From: Mycolicibacterium sarraceniae
Lineage (GTDB): Bacteria > Actinomycetota > Actinomycetes > Mycobacteriales > Mycobacteriaceae
Assembly (NCBI RefSeq): GCF_010731875.1
Contig: NZ_AP022595.1
Span: 3,410,001-3,474,000 of the forward strand
Direction: 5' to 3'
Length of the DNA: 64,000 nucleotides
Below are positions 1 through 7,101 of the stretch, one piece after another. The first letter of the stretch is position 1; each line of letters opens with the position of its first letter. A program made the translations under genes and the position numbers. Below the pieces are notes generated by a model. The model ran no database searches, was not told where the DNA came from, and saw nothing but the letters and a program-made list of their open reading frames with translations.

Positions 1-632
1 AACAGCAGCATCACGAAGATGACCGCGATCGTGAGGGCCTCGATCATCTTGACGGCCGAGTCGCCGGCGTTGTGCTGATCGTGGCTCAATGCCGTTGGGC
101 CGGTGACGAAGACCTTGATTCCCGGCGGCGGCGGATTGGCCTCGACGATCTTGGAGATGGCGTCGATCGACTCGTTGGCCAAAGCTTCGCCCTGGTTGCC
201 CGCCAGGTAGAGCTGGACGTAGGCGGCCTTACCGTCGGCGCTTTGGGAGCCGGCAGCGGTCAGCGGATCGCCCCAGAAGTCCTGGATGTGCTCGACGTGC
301 TTGGTGTCGGCGCGCAGCTTCTGGATCAACGTGTCGTAGTAGTGGTGCGCCTCAGGGCCCAGCTGCTGGTCGCCTTCCAGCAGGACCATCGCACTGCTGT
401 TGGAGTCGAACTCCTGGAAGGTCTTGCCGACCTGCTTCATCGCCTTCATCGATGGCGCGTCTTCGGGCGCCAGCGACACCGTGTGCGCTTGGCTGACCTG
501 CTCCAGCGACGGCACGGCGACGCTGAGGACGACGACGAGCCCAAGCCAGAGCAGCACGATCGGCACCGAGAATGCCCGGACGAACCGGGGGATCAGCGGG
601 TTCTTCTTGGGGGGGCTCTGAAGATCGGTCAT
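1..632 (-). CDS. MmpL-family RND transporter, N-terminal part (cut by window edge)
   Basis: Only the first 210 or so codons are inside the window; the gene runs off the left edge. The protein opens with a short cytoplasmic stretch ([19 protein letters not shown]), one transmembrane helix at about residues 23-42, then a long extracytoplasmic domain and the start of a second helix ([14 protein letters not shown]) at the edge, which is the MmpL arrangement. MmpL proteins are proton-driven inner-membrane exporters of lipids, siderophores or drugs. Its ATG overlaps the stop of the upstream mmpS gene (ATGA), so the two are translationally coupled. The substrate cannot be told from this part. Confidence 0.9.
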   Translation of the reverse strand, partial: MTDLQSPPKKNPLIPRFVRAFSVPIVLLWLGLVVVLSVAVPSLEQVSQAHTVSLAPEDAPSMKAMKQVGKTFQEFDSNSSAMVLLEGDQQLGPEAHHYYDTLIQKLRADTKHVEHIQDFWGDPLTAAGSQSADGKAAYVQLYLAGNQGEALANESIDAISKIVEANPPPPGIKVFVTGPTALSHDQHNAGDSAVKMIEALTIAVIFVMLL

Positions 633-1060
633 GCGGACTTCACCAGGCAGAAGGTCTGGGCGTTGACGCCGGTCGAGGTCTTCTCGTCCTTGAGCACACC
701 GTCGACGAGGATGCGGCAGCCGATCGTGTCGGTATCGCCCTGCGCCACGATATTGGCGCTGGCAGCCGGAGCGGTTGTGGTGAGCGTGAGCGACCAGGGC
801 AGCGTGATGTCGCGGGCGATCTGCGGCTGCGCGTCTAGGTCGAGGTAGTTGATGGTCGCCACCGCGCCCTCAGGGCCGAAGATCTGATACGTCACCTGCT
901 TGGGATTGAACGGTTTGGTGTCGTTGGCCAGGCCGCTTCCGGGCCGGGTCAATTCGGTCTTCCCGAAGACGCCATGCAGCCGGAAAACACCGAACGCGGC
1001 AACTGCCACCACGATCACGATGACGAGCGGTATCCATAACCGCTTCAATGCCTTGACCAT
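629..1060 (-). CDS. MmpS-family membrane-anchored accessory protein
   Basis: 143 residues with one N-terminal transmembrane helix (about residues 9-27, [17 protein letters not shown]) and a periplasmic domain containing the family signature [21 protein letters not shown] and two Cys residues near the C-terminus ([19 protein letters not shown]). MmpS proteins assist the cognate MmpL in export. The gene is directly upstream of and overlaps mmpL, the standard mmpS-mmpL operon. A G-rich stretch lies just before the ATG. Closest in style to the MmpS4/MmpS5 group, but the exact orthologue is not assigned. Confidence 0.92.
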   Translation of the reverse strand: MVKALKRLWIPLVIVIVVAVAAFGVFRLHGVFGKTELTRPGSGLANDTKPFNPKQVTYQIFGPEGAVATINYLDLDAQPQIARDITLPWSLTLTTTAPAASANIVAQGDTDTIGCRILVDGVLKDEKTSTGVNAQTFCLVKSA

Positions 1061-1182
1061 AGGATTCCCCGACGAGATTACGACGCCGACACGGACAGCG
1101 CGATGACTCCTTCAGCGCTATTCGTGAGCGCGGCCGTCCGTCTCATCTCAACCCCATTTTCTGTTCTTAGCGTCGCGACAGC

Positions 1183-1244
1183 TTAGCTGGTTTAACTGAG
1201 AGATTAGCTCACTTAACTGATCGGGACGATACCCCCGGTTAGCT
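1183..1244. promoter_or_regulatory. Direct-repeat operator cluster upstream of mmpS
   Basis: Two copies of TTAGCTnnnTTAACTGA lie at 1183-1199 and 1204-1220, 21 bp (two helical turns) apart, and a third TTAGCT is at 1239-1244. Each copy is itself an imperfect inverted repeat of the half-site TYAGYT (TTAGCT then AACTGA). This is what a TetR- or MarR-type repressor site looks like. It sits 123 bp or more upstream of mmpS in the 330-base gene-free stretch 1061-1390. mmpS-mmpL operons are often controlled by such repressors; no repressor gene is visible here. Confidence 0.5.
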
Positions 1245-1310
1245 CCGCCGATCGATTCCCCTCGACCAATCGTGCCTGAGGTCACATCATCCGTCGAAGT
1301 GAGATCCAGA

Positions 1311-1338
1311 CGTCACTACGTCAGGCGTCACTACGTCA
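1311..1338. repeat. Tandem 15-bp repeat with 13 identical bases
   Basis: CGTCACTACGTCA occurs at 1311-1323 and again at 1326-1338. It lies just upstream of the promoter of the DUF732 gene, so it could be an activator or repressor site, or a simple duplication. Nothing else in the window shares it as far as I can see. Confidence 0.5.
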
Positions 1339-1355
1339 ATTGTGCGGTATGGCTC

Positions 1356-1383
1356 TTGCGACAGTGTTTAGCTGTCCTACAAT
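1356..1383 (+). promoter_or_regulatory. SigA-type promoter for a leaderless DUF732 gene
   Basis: TTGCGA (1356-1361) and TACAAT (1378-1383) are 16 bp apart. The ATG at 1391 begins 7 nt after the -10 box, and no Shine-Dalgarno sequence is present. That spacing is typical of leaderless mycobacterial transcripts in which the A of ATG is the transcription start. Confidence 0.55.
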
Positions 1384-1390
1384 CTTGCCT

Positions 1391-1729
1391 ATGAACGTTA
1401 CGAGGCTTGCCATGGCCGCCGTCGCGGCCGTCGCGGTGCCGATTGTCCTGGCCGCGCCGTCGCACGCCGATCCCGACACGGATTTCGCCAACCAGCTGCA
1501 CACCTTCGGGATCTACGGCCCTCGTGACTACAACGCGTGGATCGGCAAGATCACCTGCAAGCGACTGGCAACCGGGCTGGACAAGGACACGTACGCGTCG
1601 GCCAAGTTCATCCTGACCAACCTGCCGCTGAACAGCACCCAGGGCCAGGCGATCCAGTTCCTCGGTGCGGCGATCGCCACCTACTGCCCGGATCAGGTTG
1701 GCGTCCTGCAGCGGGCGGCCGTTCAGTAG
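1391..1729 (+). CDS. DUF732 secreted protein
   Basis: 112 residues. An N-terminal signal peptide (MNVTRLAMAAVAAVAVPIVL) ends in a likely signal-peptidase site at APSHA-DPD. The mature part has the DUF732 pattern of a small helical domain with two Cys (ITCKRL, ATYCPDQ) that could form a disulfide, and the D-x-x-F-x-x-x-L-H-x-x-G-I motif. DUF732 proteins are small exported proteins of mycobacteria without a defined function. An in-frame ATG at 1340 exists, but the start at 1391 gives the signal peptide and fits the promoter. Five bases separate it from the next gene. Confidence 0.85.
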   Translation: MNVTRLAMAAVAAVAVPIVLAAPSHADPDTDFANQLHTFGIYGPRDYNAWIGKITCKRLATGLDKDTYASAKFILTNLPLNSTQGQAIQFLGAAIATYCPDQVGVLQRAAVQ

Positions 1730-1735
1730 TTCGCA

Positions 1736-2191
1736 ATGGCCGGCCCTGTTGAGCGGGTCCTCAGTGAGGACGTGCCCGGCGCTCCCGATGACGTTCGGGC
1801 CCACTACGTCGATCTGGACAACATCAAAGATGTCCACCCGTTGATGGTATCGGTCGAGAGCCTGTCGCGTACCGATACCAGTGACGGCTACATACAGGTC
1901 TACCGCGTCCGCGACCGCATTCCGCTGGGTATCGCCACCCTGCCGATCACGTACACCGCGCGCCTCGAGGTGCCCTCGGTCGGCCCGGTGCTCACCGAGT
2001 CCCGGCAATTTCCGGCGGTCCAACTGTGCTCGGTGGTCTCCTTCGACCCGATACCGGGCGGCACCCGGCTGACCGAACGGATCCGGTTCACCGCGCCGTG
2101 GCCGCTGCTGGCCGTCACCGTCCGCCAGGCGGTCGACGCTCACAACGAGATGCTGGCCGGCATCCGCCGGACCTTTGAAGCCAGGATCTAA
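1736..2191 (+). CDS. SRPBCC-fold (polyketide cyclase/START-like) protein
   Basis: 151 residues with the pattern of the SRPBCC superfamily: an N-terminal beta strand, the helix containing PGAPDDVRAHYVDLDNIKDVHP, a string of strands, and a long C-terminal helix (AVTVRQAVDAHNEMLAGIRRTFEA). Such proteins bind small hydrophobic ligands. The gene follows the DUF732 gene after 6 bases and probably shares its transcript. It converges on the SDR gene with a 4-base overlap at the stops. Substrate unknown. Confidence 0.75.
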   Translation: MAGPVERVLSEDVPGAPDDVRAHYVDLDNIKDVHPLMVSVESLSRTDTSDGYIQVYRVRDRIPLGIATLPITYTARLEVPSVGPVLTESRQFPAVQLCSVVSFDPIPGGTRLTERIRFTAPWPLLAVTVRQAVDAHNEMLAGIRRTFEARI

Positions 2192-2928
2192 CCCGCGGTC
2201 TTGCCGTTATCGACGTTGTAGACCGCCCCATGGATGGTGACGGCGTCATCGCTGGCCAGGAACGCGATCACCTTCGCCACATCGACCGGCGCCATCATTC
2301 CGCGAGGCGCGGCGATCCGCATGATCAGGTTCCAGTCCGCGTCATCTGGCGTCTTGAACTCGGTCACCTGCGGGGTGAGCATCCCGCCCGGGCAGATCAC
2401 GTTCACTCGCAACTGCTTTTTGGTGTACTCGATCGCCAGCGCCTTGGTCATGCCGACCAGCCCGTGCTTGGCGGCGCAGTATGCCGCCGAGTAGACCTCG
2501 CCCTCGATACCGGCGATGGAGGCGACGTTGACGATGTTGCCGCCGACCTCCAGCAGGTGCGGCAGTGCGGCCCGGATCAAATAGAACGGCCCGTTGAGGT
2601 TGACCGCAAGGTCGTAGTCCCAGTCCTCATCGGTGACCGACGTCGTGTTGCGCATCTGGTGAAAGCCCGCCGCGTTCACCAGCACGTCGACGCGGCCAAA
2701 GCGTTCGGCACACTCGGCGACGGCGTCGCGGCAGGCCTGCGCACTGGTGATGTCGACCGATGCGTACGCACCGCCGGGAACCGATTCGAACACCGTCGCC
2801 ATCCGTTCGGAGTCGCGTGCGATACCGAATACCGTGGCTCCGCGCTCGGCGAACAGTTGCGCCGTCGCGGCCCCGAGGCCTGACGACGCGCCCGTTACCA
2901 GCGCGACTTTCCCGTTCAGCTGTGTCAT
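2188..2928 (-). CDS. Short-chain dehydrogenase/reductase (SDR)
   Basis: 246 residues, the classical SDR length. NAD(P)-binding motif TGASSGLG at residues 13-20, the NAAG motif (VLVNAAGFH), catalytic Ser in NVASIAG, and the YCAAK motif carrying the catalytic Tyr and Lys. The C-terminus ends YNVDNGKTAG. A good Shine-Dalgarno (AGAAAGGG) precedes the ATG. It lies 21 bases downstream of a Cys-rich small ORF on the same strand and runs away from the carotenoid operon. The substrate cannot be predicted. Confidence 0.9.
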   Translation of the reverse strand: MTQLNGKVALVTGASSGLGAATAQLFAERGATVFGIARDSERMATVFESVPGGAYASVDITSAQACRDAVAECAERFGRVDVLVNAAGFHQMRNTTSVTDEDWDYDLAVNLNGPFYLIRAALPHLLEVGGNIVNVASIAGIEGEVYSAAYCAAKHGLVGMTKALAIEYTKKQLRVNVICPGGMLTPQVTEFKTPDDADWNLIMRIAAPRGMMAPVDVAKVIAFLASDDAVTIHGAVYNVDNGKTAG

Positions 2929-2949
2929 AGCCCGACCCTTTCTGCGGGG

Positions 2950-3102
2950 CTAGGCGTGAACATCCTTGAGCCCCACTGCGTTGCGCAGTCCCGAGCAGTT
3001 GTAGCACCCGACACAACCGGCGCAGTCGGTGCATCGGGCACAGCCGATGCAGCCCCTGCAGCGATTGCACGCGACACAGGCCAGGCACGCCACGCACGAC
3101 AT
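2950..3102 (-). CDS. Small protein with Cys at every third residue
   Basis: 50-codon ORF starting MSCVACLACVACNRC. Cys occurs at residues 3, 6, 9 and so on to 36: twelve Cys with perfect period three, followed by a Cys-free tail SGLRNAVGLKDVHA. It ends 21 bases before the SDR gene on the same strand, so co-transcription is plausible. No strong Shine-Dalgarno is seen before the ATG, and an in-frame ATG at 3216 would give an 88-residue version whose extra N-terminus looks non-coding. I do not recognise a function. Metal or cluster binding, a redox role, or a Cys-sensing leader are all only guesses. The strict periodicity is unlikely by chance but could also come from an expanded 9-base DNA repeat. 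Confidence 0.5.
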   Translation of the reverse strand: MSCVACLACVACNRCRGCIGCARCTDCAGCVGCYNCSGLRNAVGLKDVHA

Positions 3103-3166
3103 CGATCGCGCTGAACGTAGAGCCGTCGTGCCAGGTGACTCCGGGGCACAGGCGGAAGGTCCAGGC
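3098..3166 (-). pseudogene. Remnant of a family-5 solute-binding protein (peptide ABC transporter)
   Basis: In the frame read from 3166 down to 3098 the peptide AWTFRLCPGVTWHDGSTF continues with SAIDV. It closely resembles the conserved block of SBP_bac_5 proteins (LRPGVxWHDGxPFTAxDV). No other part of such a gene is present: the frame upstream lacks a signal peptide and downstream it becomes the out-of-frame shadow of the Cys-rich ORF. I read it as a short leftover of a deleted gene. The Cys-rich ORF start lies at its last codons. Confidence 0.45.
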
Positions 3167-3298
3167 CAGGAGCACGGCGACGATGAAGACAGCGGATGAC
3201 CCGCTATCGGCTGCACTGTAACCAGTTGGGTGTGTGCCGCAGAAGCTTGATTGCGAGCGCATCAGGCTGGGTATCGTCAGGGGGTGCCGTCCAGACCG

Positions 3299-4813
3299 AT
3301 GCGTACCGTCCCGGGTGCCACCGACCACGTCGTCGTGGTCGGCGCTGGCCTGTCGGGGCTCTCCGCTGCGCTACACCTGGCTGGTCGCGGCCGCTCGGTG
3401 ACCGTGCTTGAGCGCCATTTGTTCCCGGGCGGACGTATGGGCCAGGCCGATATCGCCGGTTACCGGATCGACACCGGCCCGACTGTGCTGACCATGCCCG
3501 ACATCATCGCCGACGCGTTCGCCGCGGTCGGCGCGTCGATGGCCGACCATCTCGAACTCATGCCCGTCGAGCCCGCCTATCGGGCCAGCTTCGCCGACGG
3601 CAGCACGTTGGACGTGCACCCCGACGCCGCCGCGATGGCCGCCGCGATCGAGGACTTCGCCGGACCCGAGCAGGCCGCCGGCTATCTGCGGCTGCGCGGC
3701 TGGCTCACCGAGCTCTACCGGCTGGAGTTCGACGGCTTCATCGCTGCTAACTTCGCCTCACCGCTGTCCCTGCTGACCCCGCAGCTGGCCCGGCTGGCCG
3801 CGATCGGCGGCTTCCGCGGTTGGGAGCCAATGGTGAGCCGGTTCGTCACCGACGAAAGGGTGCAGCGGATCTTCACGTTCCAGGCGCTCTACGCCGGTGT
3901 GCCGCCGCAGCGGGCCCTGGCCGCCTATGCGGTGATCGCCTACATGGATACTGTTGCCGGCGTGTACTTTCCGCGCGGAGGTATGCGCGCGGTTCCCGAG
4001 GCGATGGCTGCCGTCGCCGCCGCGGCGGGAGTGCAATTCCACTACGGGTCTACGGTCACCGCACTGGAACGCAGCGGCTCGCGAGTGAGCGCCGTGATCT
4101 CCCCACAGGGCCGGATTCCTTGTGACGCCGTCGTCCTCACGACGGAGCTGCCTCTGACCTACCGGCTGCTGGGGCGCGCACCGCGCCGCCTGGTCAAGGT
4201 GCGTCCGGCGCCGTCGGCGCTGGTGGCCCACGTCGGCGTCCCTGCCGTCGGCGACCACCTGGCGCATCACAACATCAGCTTCGGGGGTAAGTGGGCCGGC
4301 ACGTTCGACGAGATCATCCGTTCCGGGGTGTTGATGAGCGATCCGTCGCTGCTGGTGACCAGGCCGACGGCGGGGGATCCCAGCCTCGCCCCGCCCGGGC
4401 GCGACCTGCTCTACATTCTGGCCCCGGCCCCGAATCTCGAAAAGGGCGTTGTTGATTGGGATTTGAACGGGCAGGACTACGCCAACGAGGTGGTGGCCAC
4501 TGCGGTGGCACGGCTGATGCCGGGGCTGGACGCGGAGATTCTCGACGTGGTGACACCTGCAGACTGGGCCCGCCAGGGCATGGCCGCAGGTACGCCGTTC
4601 GCGCTGGCGCACACCTTTGCCCAGACCGGCCCGTTCCGGCCGGCCAATACCGTTCGGGGCATCGACAACGCCGTGCTGGCCGGCGGCTCGACAGTGCCGG
4701 GCGTGGGGATGCCCACCGCGCTCATCTCCGGGCGGCTGGCCGCCGACCGAGTCACGGGGGCCGTCCCCGACCCGTCCGACACCCGCACCATCCTCAGCTC
4801 GGGAAGCAGGTAG
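3299..4813 (+). CDS. crtI: Phytoene desaturase
   Basis: 504 residues. An N-terminal dinucleotide-binding motif (VVVVGAGLSGLSAALHL, residues 11-27) is followed by the ERHLFPGGRMG loop. The C-terminal FAD signature is GIDNAVLAGGSTVPGVGMPT. CrtI desaturates phytoene stepwise to lycopene at the membrane. It is the first gene of the carotenoid operon and is followed by crtB after 2 bases. ATG at 3299 is preferred; an in-frame GTG at 3284 would add five residues. The partner genes leave little doubt about the role, though the number of desaturation steps is inferred. Confidence 0.93.
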   Translation: MRTVPGATDHVVVVGAGLSGLSAALHLAGRGRSVTVLERHLFPGGRMGQADIAGYRIDTGPTVLTMPDIIADAFAAVGASMADHLELMPVEPAYRASFADGSTLDVHPDAAAMAAAIEDFAGPEQAAGYLRLRGWLTELYRLEFDGFIAANFASPLSLLTPQLARLAAIGGFRGWEPMVSRFVTDERVQRIFTFQALYAGVPPQRALAAYAVIAYMDTVAGVYFPRGGMRAVPEAMAAVAAAAGVQFHYGSTVTALERSGSRVSAVISPQGRIPCDAVVLTTELPLTYRLLGRAPRRLVKVRPAPSALVAHVGVPAVGDHLAHHNISFGGKWAGTFDEIIRSGVLMSDPSLLVTRPTAGDPSLAPPGRDLLYILAPAPNLEKGVVDWDLNGQDYANEVVATAVARLMPGLDAEILDVVTPADWARQGMAAGTPFALAHTFAQTGPFRPANTVRGIDNAVLAGGSTVPGVGMPTALISGRLAADRVTGAVPDPSDTRTILSSGSR

Positions 4814-4815
4814 TG

Positions 4816-5748
4816 ATGATCCACACCGAGTTACACGCCGCCGGGATCGACGATTCCCGGTTACGGGAGTCCTATCGGTACTGCCGGCGGCTGAATGCCG
4901 AGCACGGCCGGACCTATTTCCTGGCCACCCGGCTGCTGACCCCGTCACAGCGGCCGGCAGTGCATGCGCTGTATGGGTTCGCCCGCTACGCCGATGACAT
5001 CCTCGACGATATGGATGATGAAGCCAGCCCGGCCGAGCGCGAGCAGCGGCTCGACCGGCTGTCGGCCAAGTTCTTCACCGGCACCGCCGACGAGTCGGAG
5101 CCGGTGCTGGCCGCAGTGCTGCACACCGTGCACACCTACCGCATCCCGTTGGATCTGTTCGGTGATTTCCTGACATCCATGCGAATGGACCTGACGATCA
5201 CCGACTATCCGGACCGCGCGGCGCTCAACCGCTACATGCGGGGTTCGGCTGCCGTCATCGGTTTGGAAATGTTGCCGATCCTCGGAACCGTCGGCGCAGC
5301 AGGCGAGGCCGCGCCGTACGCCGAGGCGTTGGGCCAGGCGTTCCAGCTGACCAATTTTCTCCGTGACGTCGATGAGGATCTGGAACGCAACCGGGTCTAC
5401 CTACCGGCGGACGAACTCGCGGCATTCGACGTGGACCGCGACGTTCTGACGTGGTGTCACCAACACCACCAGACCGATCCCAAGGTCCGCCGCGCACTGT
5501 CGGCCCAGCACGATGTCGCCCGCACGGTCTACCGCGAGGCGCGTAAAGGTATCGCGTTGCTCGCCCCGGAGTCCAGACCCTGTGTGGCGACAGCGTTCAC
5601 GCTGTACTCCGAAATTCTCGACCGCATCGAGGCCATCGACTTCGCGGTGTTCAGCCAGCGTGCGTCGGTGAGCCTGGGACGGCGGCTGAGGGTCTTCTCC
5701 TCCGGCCTGATTCGGGCCCATCGTGCCCGCGGGTACGGTGCGGCCTGA
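4816..5748 (+). CDS. crtB: Phytoene synthase
   Basis: 310 residues of the trans-isoprenyl diphosphate synthase head-to-head family. It joins two geranylgeranyl diphosphates into phytoene. Both Asp-rich Mg-binding motifs are present: DDILDD at residues 60-65 and DVDED at 184-188 within the family block NFLRDVDEDLERNRVYLP. The reading frame is open far upstream inside crtI, but the true start is ATG 4816 behind GGAAGCAGG, just after the crtI stop; a GTG at 4813 is also possible. Its stop overlaps the crtYc ATG (TGATG). Confidence 0.95.
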   Translation: MIHTELHAAGIDDSRLRESYRYCRRLNAEHGRTYFLATRLLTPSQRPAVHALYGFARYADDILDDMDDEASPAEREQRLDRLSAKFFTGTADESEPVLAAVLHTVHTYRIPLDLFGDFLTSMRMDLTITDYPDRAALNRYMRGSAAVIGLEMLPILGTVGAAGEAAPYAEALGQAFQLTNFLRDVDEDLERNRVYLPADELAAFDVDRDVLTWCHQHHQTDPKVRRALSAQHDVARTVYREARKGIALLAPESRPCVATAFTLYSEILDRIEAIDFAVFSQRASVSLGRRLRVFSSGLIRAHRARGYGAA

Positions 5749-6071
5749 TGGATCATTGGCAGTACCTGATCGTGCTAGGCGCCTGCCTCCTGATCACCGC
5801 TCCGCTGGAGTTCCTCGGTGCCGGGGTCTATCGCCAGCCGGTGCGCCTGCTGCTGTCGGTCGGTCCGGTGGCGGCGGTCTTTGTCATGTGGGACGCGATC
5901 GCGATCGCCGGCCAGGTGTGGAGCTACAACCCGCGCTACATCAGCGGAGTCGACGTCGGATTCTCGATTCCGTTGGAGGAGTTGCTGTTCTTCATCGTGA
6001 TCCCGATCTGTGGCCTGCTGACCTATTCGGCGGTCAGCACCATCCTCGGGGCGCTGCGGGGCCGCCGATGA
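5748..6071 (+). CDS. crtYc: Lycopene cyclase subunit c
   Basis: 107 residues, three hydrophobic helices, with the PLEELLFF motif typical of the heterodimeric actinobacterial lycopene cyclase small subunits. Together with CrtYd it cyclises lycopene ends in the membrane, giving beta-carotene. It overlaps crtB by one base and crtYd by four (ATGA), so the four biosynthetic genes are translationally coupled. Confidence 0.93.
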   Translation: MDHWQYLIVLGACLLITAPLEFLGAGVYRQPVRLLLSVGPVAAVFVMWDAIAIAGQVWSYNPRYISGVDVGFSIPLEELLFFIVIPICGLLTYSAVSTILGALRGRR

Positions 6072-6400
6072 CCGGGCTCGGCTACACCCTGCCCGCCGTC
6101 GTCGCGGTCCTCGCGGTCCTCGCGCTGGAACTGGCCGTCTTGCGCACCGGGCTGTTCGGCAAGGTCGAATACTGGATTTCTATGGCCATCGTGGTGGCAT
6201 TCCAGGTGCTCGTCGATGGCTGGCTCACCAAGCTGTCCGCACCGATCGTCATCTACAACGAGCAGCACAGCACCGGGGTGCGGTTCCCGTGGGACATCCC
6301 GGTGGAGGACTTCCTGTTCGGCTGGGCGATGGTCACCGCGGTGTTGCTGCTGTGGGAGAGGCAACGGCCCCGCCCCAACAACGAAGTTGGGGATCAGTAA
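6068..6400 (+). CDS. crtYd: Lycopene cyclase subunit d
   Basis: 110 residues with three hydrophobic helices. Motifs FPWDIPVEDFLFGWAMV and IYNEQHSTGVRF match the second subunit of the heterodimeric lycopene cyclase. It pairs with CrtYc to form the active enzyme. The frame is open upstream, but ATG 6068 in the ATGA overlap with crtYc is the natural start. Its stop TAA shares its last base with the ATG of the methyltransferase. Confidence 0.93.
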   Translation: MTGLGYTLPAVVAVLAVLALELAVLRTGLFGKVEYWISMAIVVAFQVLVDGWLTKLSAPIVIYNEQHSTGVRFPWDIPVEDFLFGWAMVTAVLLLWERQRPRPNNEVGDQ

Positions 6401-7101
6401 TGGCCATAGATGTGCCCGGTGCCTTCGATGTGGGCGCTCGCGCCTACGACAAGCTGGTCGGCGCGAACCCCGGCTATCACGACCACCTGAGAATCTCCGC
6501 GCGGCGGATGCGTATTCCGCGCGGGGGCCGCGGCCTTCGACTGCTCGACGCCGGGTGCGGGACGGGAGCGTCCACGGCGGCGCTGCTGGAGGCGGCGCCG
6601 CATGCCGAGATCATCGCGGTCGACGCGTCGGCCGGCATGCTCGCCGAGGCCAGTGTGAAGTCTTGGCCGGCAGCGGTCCGGTTCGTGCACAGCCCGATCG
6701 AAGCCGTCGCCGAGGCGGGGGTGCACGGCCCGTTCGACGGCATCTTCGCCGCCTACCTGTTGCGGAACCTGGCCGACCCCGATGCCACGCTGAGTGCATT
6801 TCGCCAGCTGCTTCGCCCAGGCGGGACGCTGGCCGTGCACGAGTACTCGGTGCGAGATTCGCGAGCAGCCCAAGCGATCTGGAACGCGGTCTGCTGGGGC
6901 ATCATCATTCCGTCCGGCTGGCGGCAGACTCGCGACAGCGCCCTCTACCGACACCTATGGCGCAGCGTCAACGCGTTCGATGGGGCCGCTGCCTTCCAAC
7001 GGCGGCTGGCCGCAGCGGGTTTCACCGGTGTGCACAGTGAAACGATGCCCGGTTGGCAGCGCGATATCGTGCACACCTTCGTAGCGGATGCGCCGCGGTG
7101 A
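6400..7101 (+). CDS. SAM-dependent methyltransferase in the carotenoid operon (CrtT-like)
   Basis: 233 residues, class I methyltransferase: motif I LLDAGCGTGAS at about residues 47-57, acidic residue at the end of strand 2 (IIAVDASAGML), and a UbiE/COQ5-like NLADPDATL segment. It sits between crtYd and the crtU-like gene with one-base and four-base overlaps, so it is made with them. A methyltransferase-like gene (crtT) accompanies crtU in Streptomyces isorenieratene clusters as I recall, and this may be its counterpart. Its own reaction is not established here; it could act on the carotenoid or on a quinone. Confidence 0.8.
   Translation: MAIDVPGAFDVGARAYDKLVGANPGYHDHLRISARRMRIPRGGRGLRLLDAGCGTGASTAALLEAAPHAEIIAVDASAGMLAEASVKSWPAAVRFVHSPIEAVAEAGVHGPFDGIFAAYLLRNLADPDATLSAFRQLLRPGGTLAVHEYSVRDSRAAQAIWNAVCWGIIIPSGWRQTRDSALYRHLWRSVNAFDGAAAFQRRLAAAGFTGVHSETMPGWQRDIVHTFVADAPR

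Noticed and set aside
4456..4815. Upstream extension of the crtB frame inside crtI
   Set aside because: The extension translates to Arg/Gly-rich noise, and the conserved CrtB start is at 4816 with a ribosome binding site.
3758..4948. A 396-codon minus-strand frame opposite crtI
   Set aside because: Repetitive Arg/Gly/His translation without domain signal; shadow of crtI.
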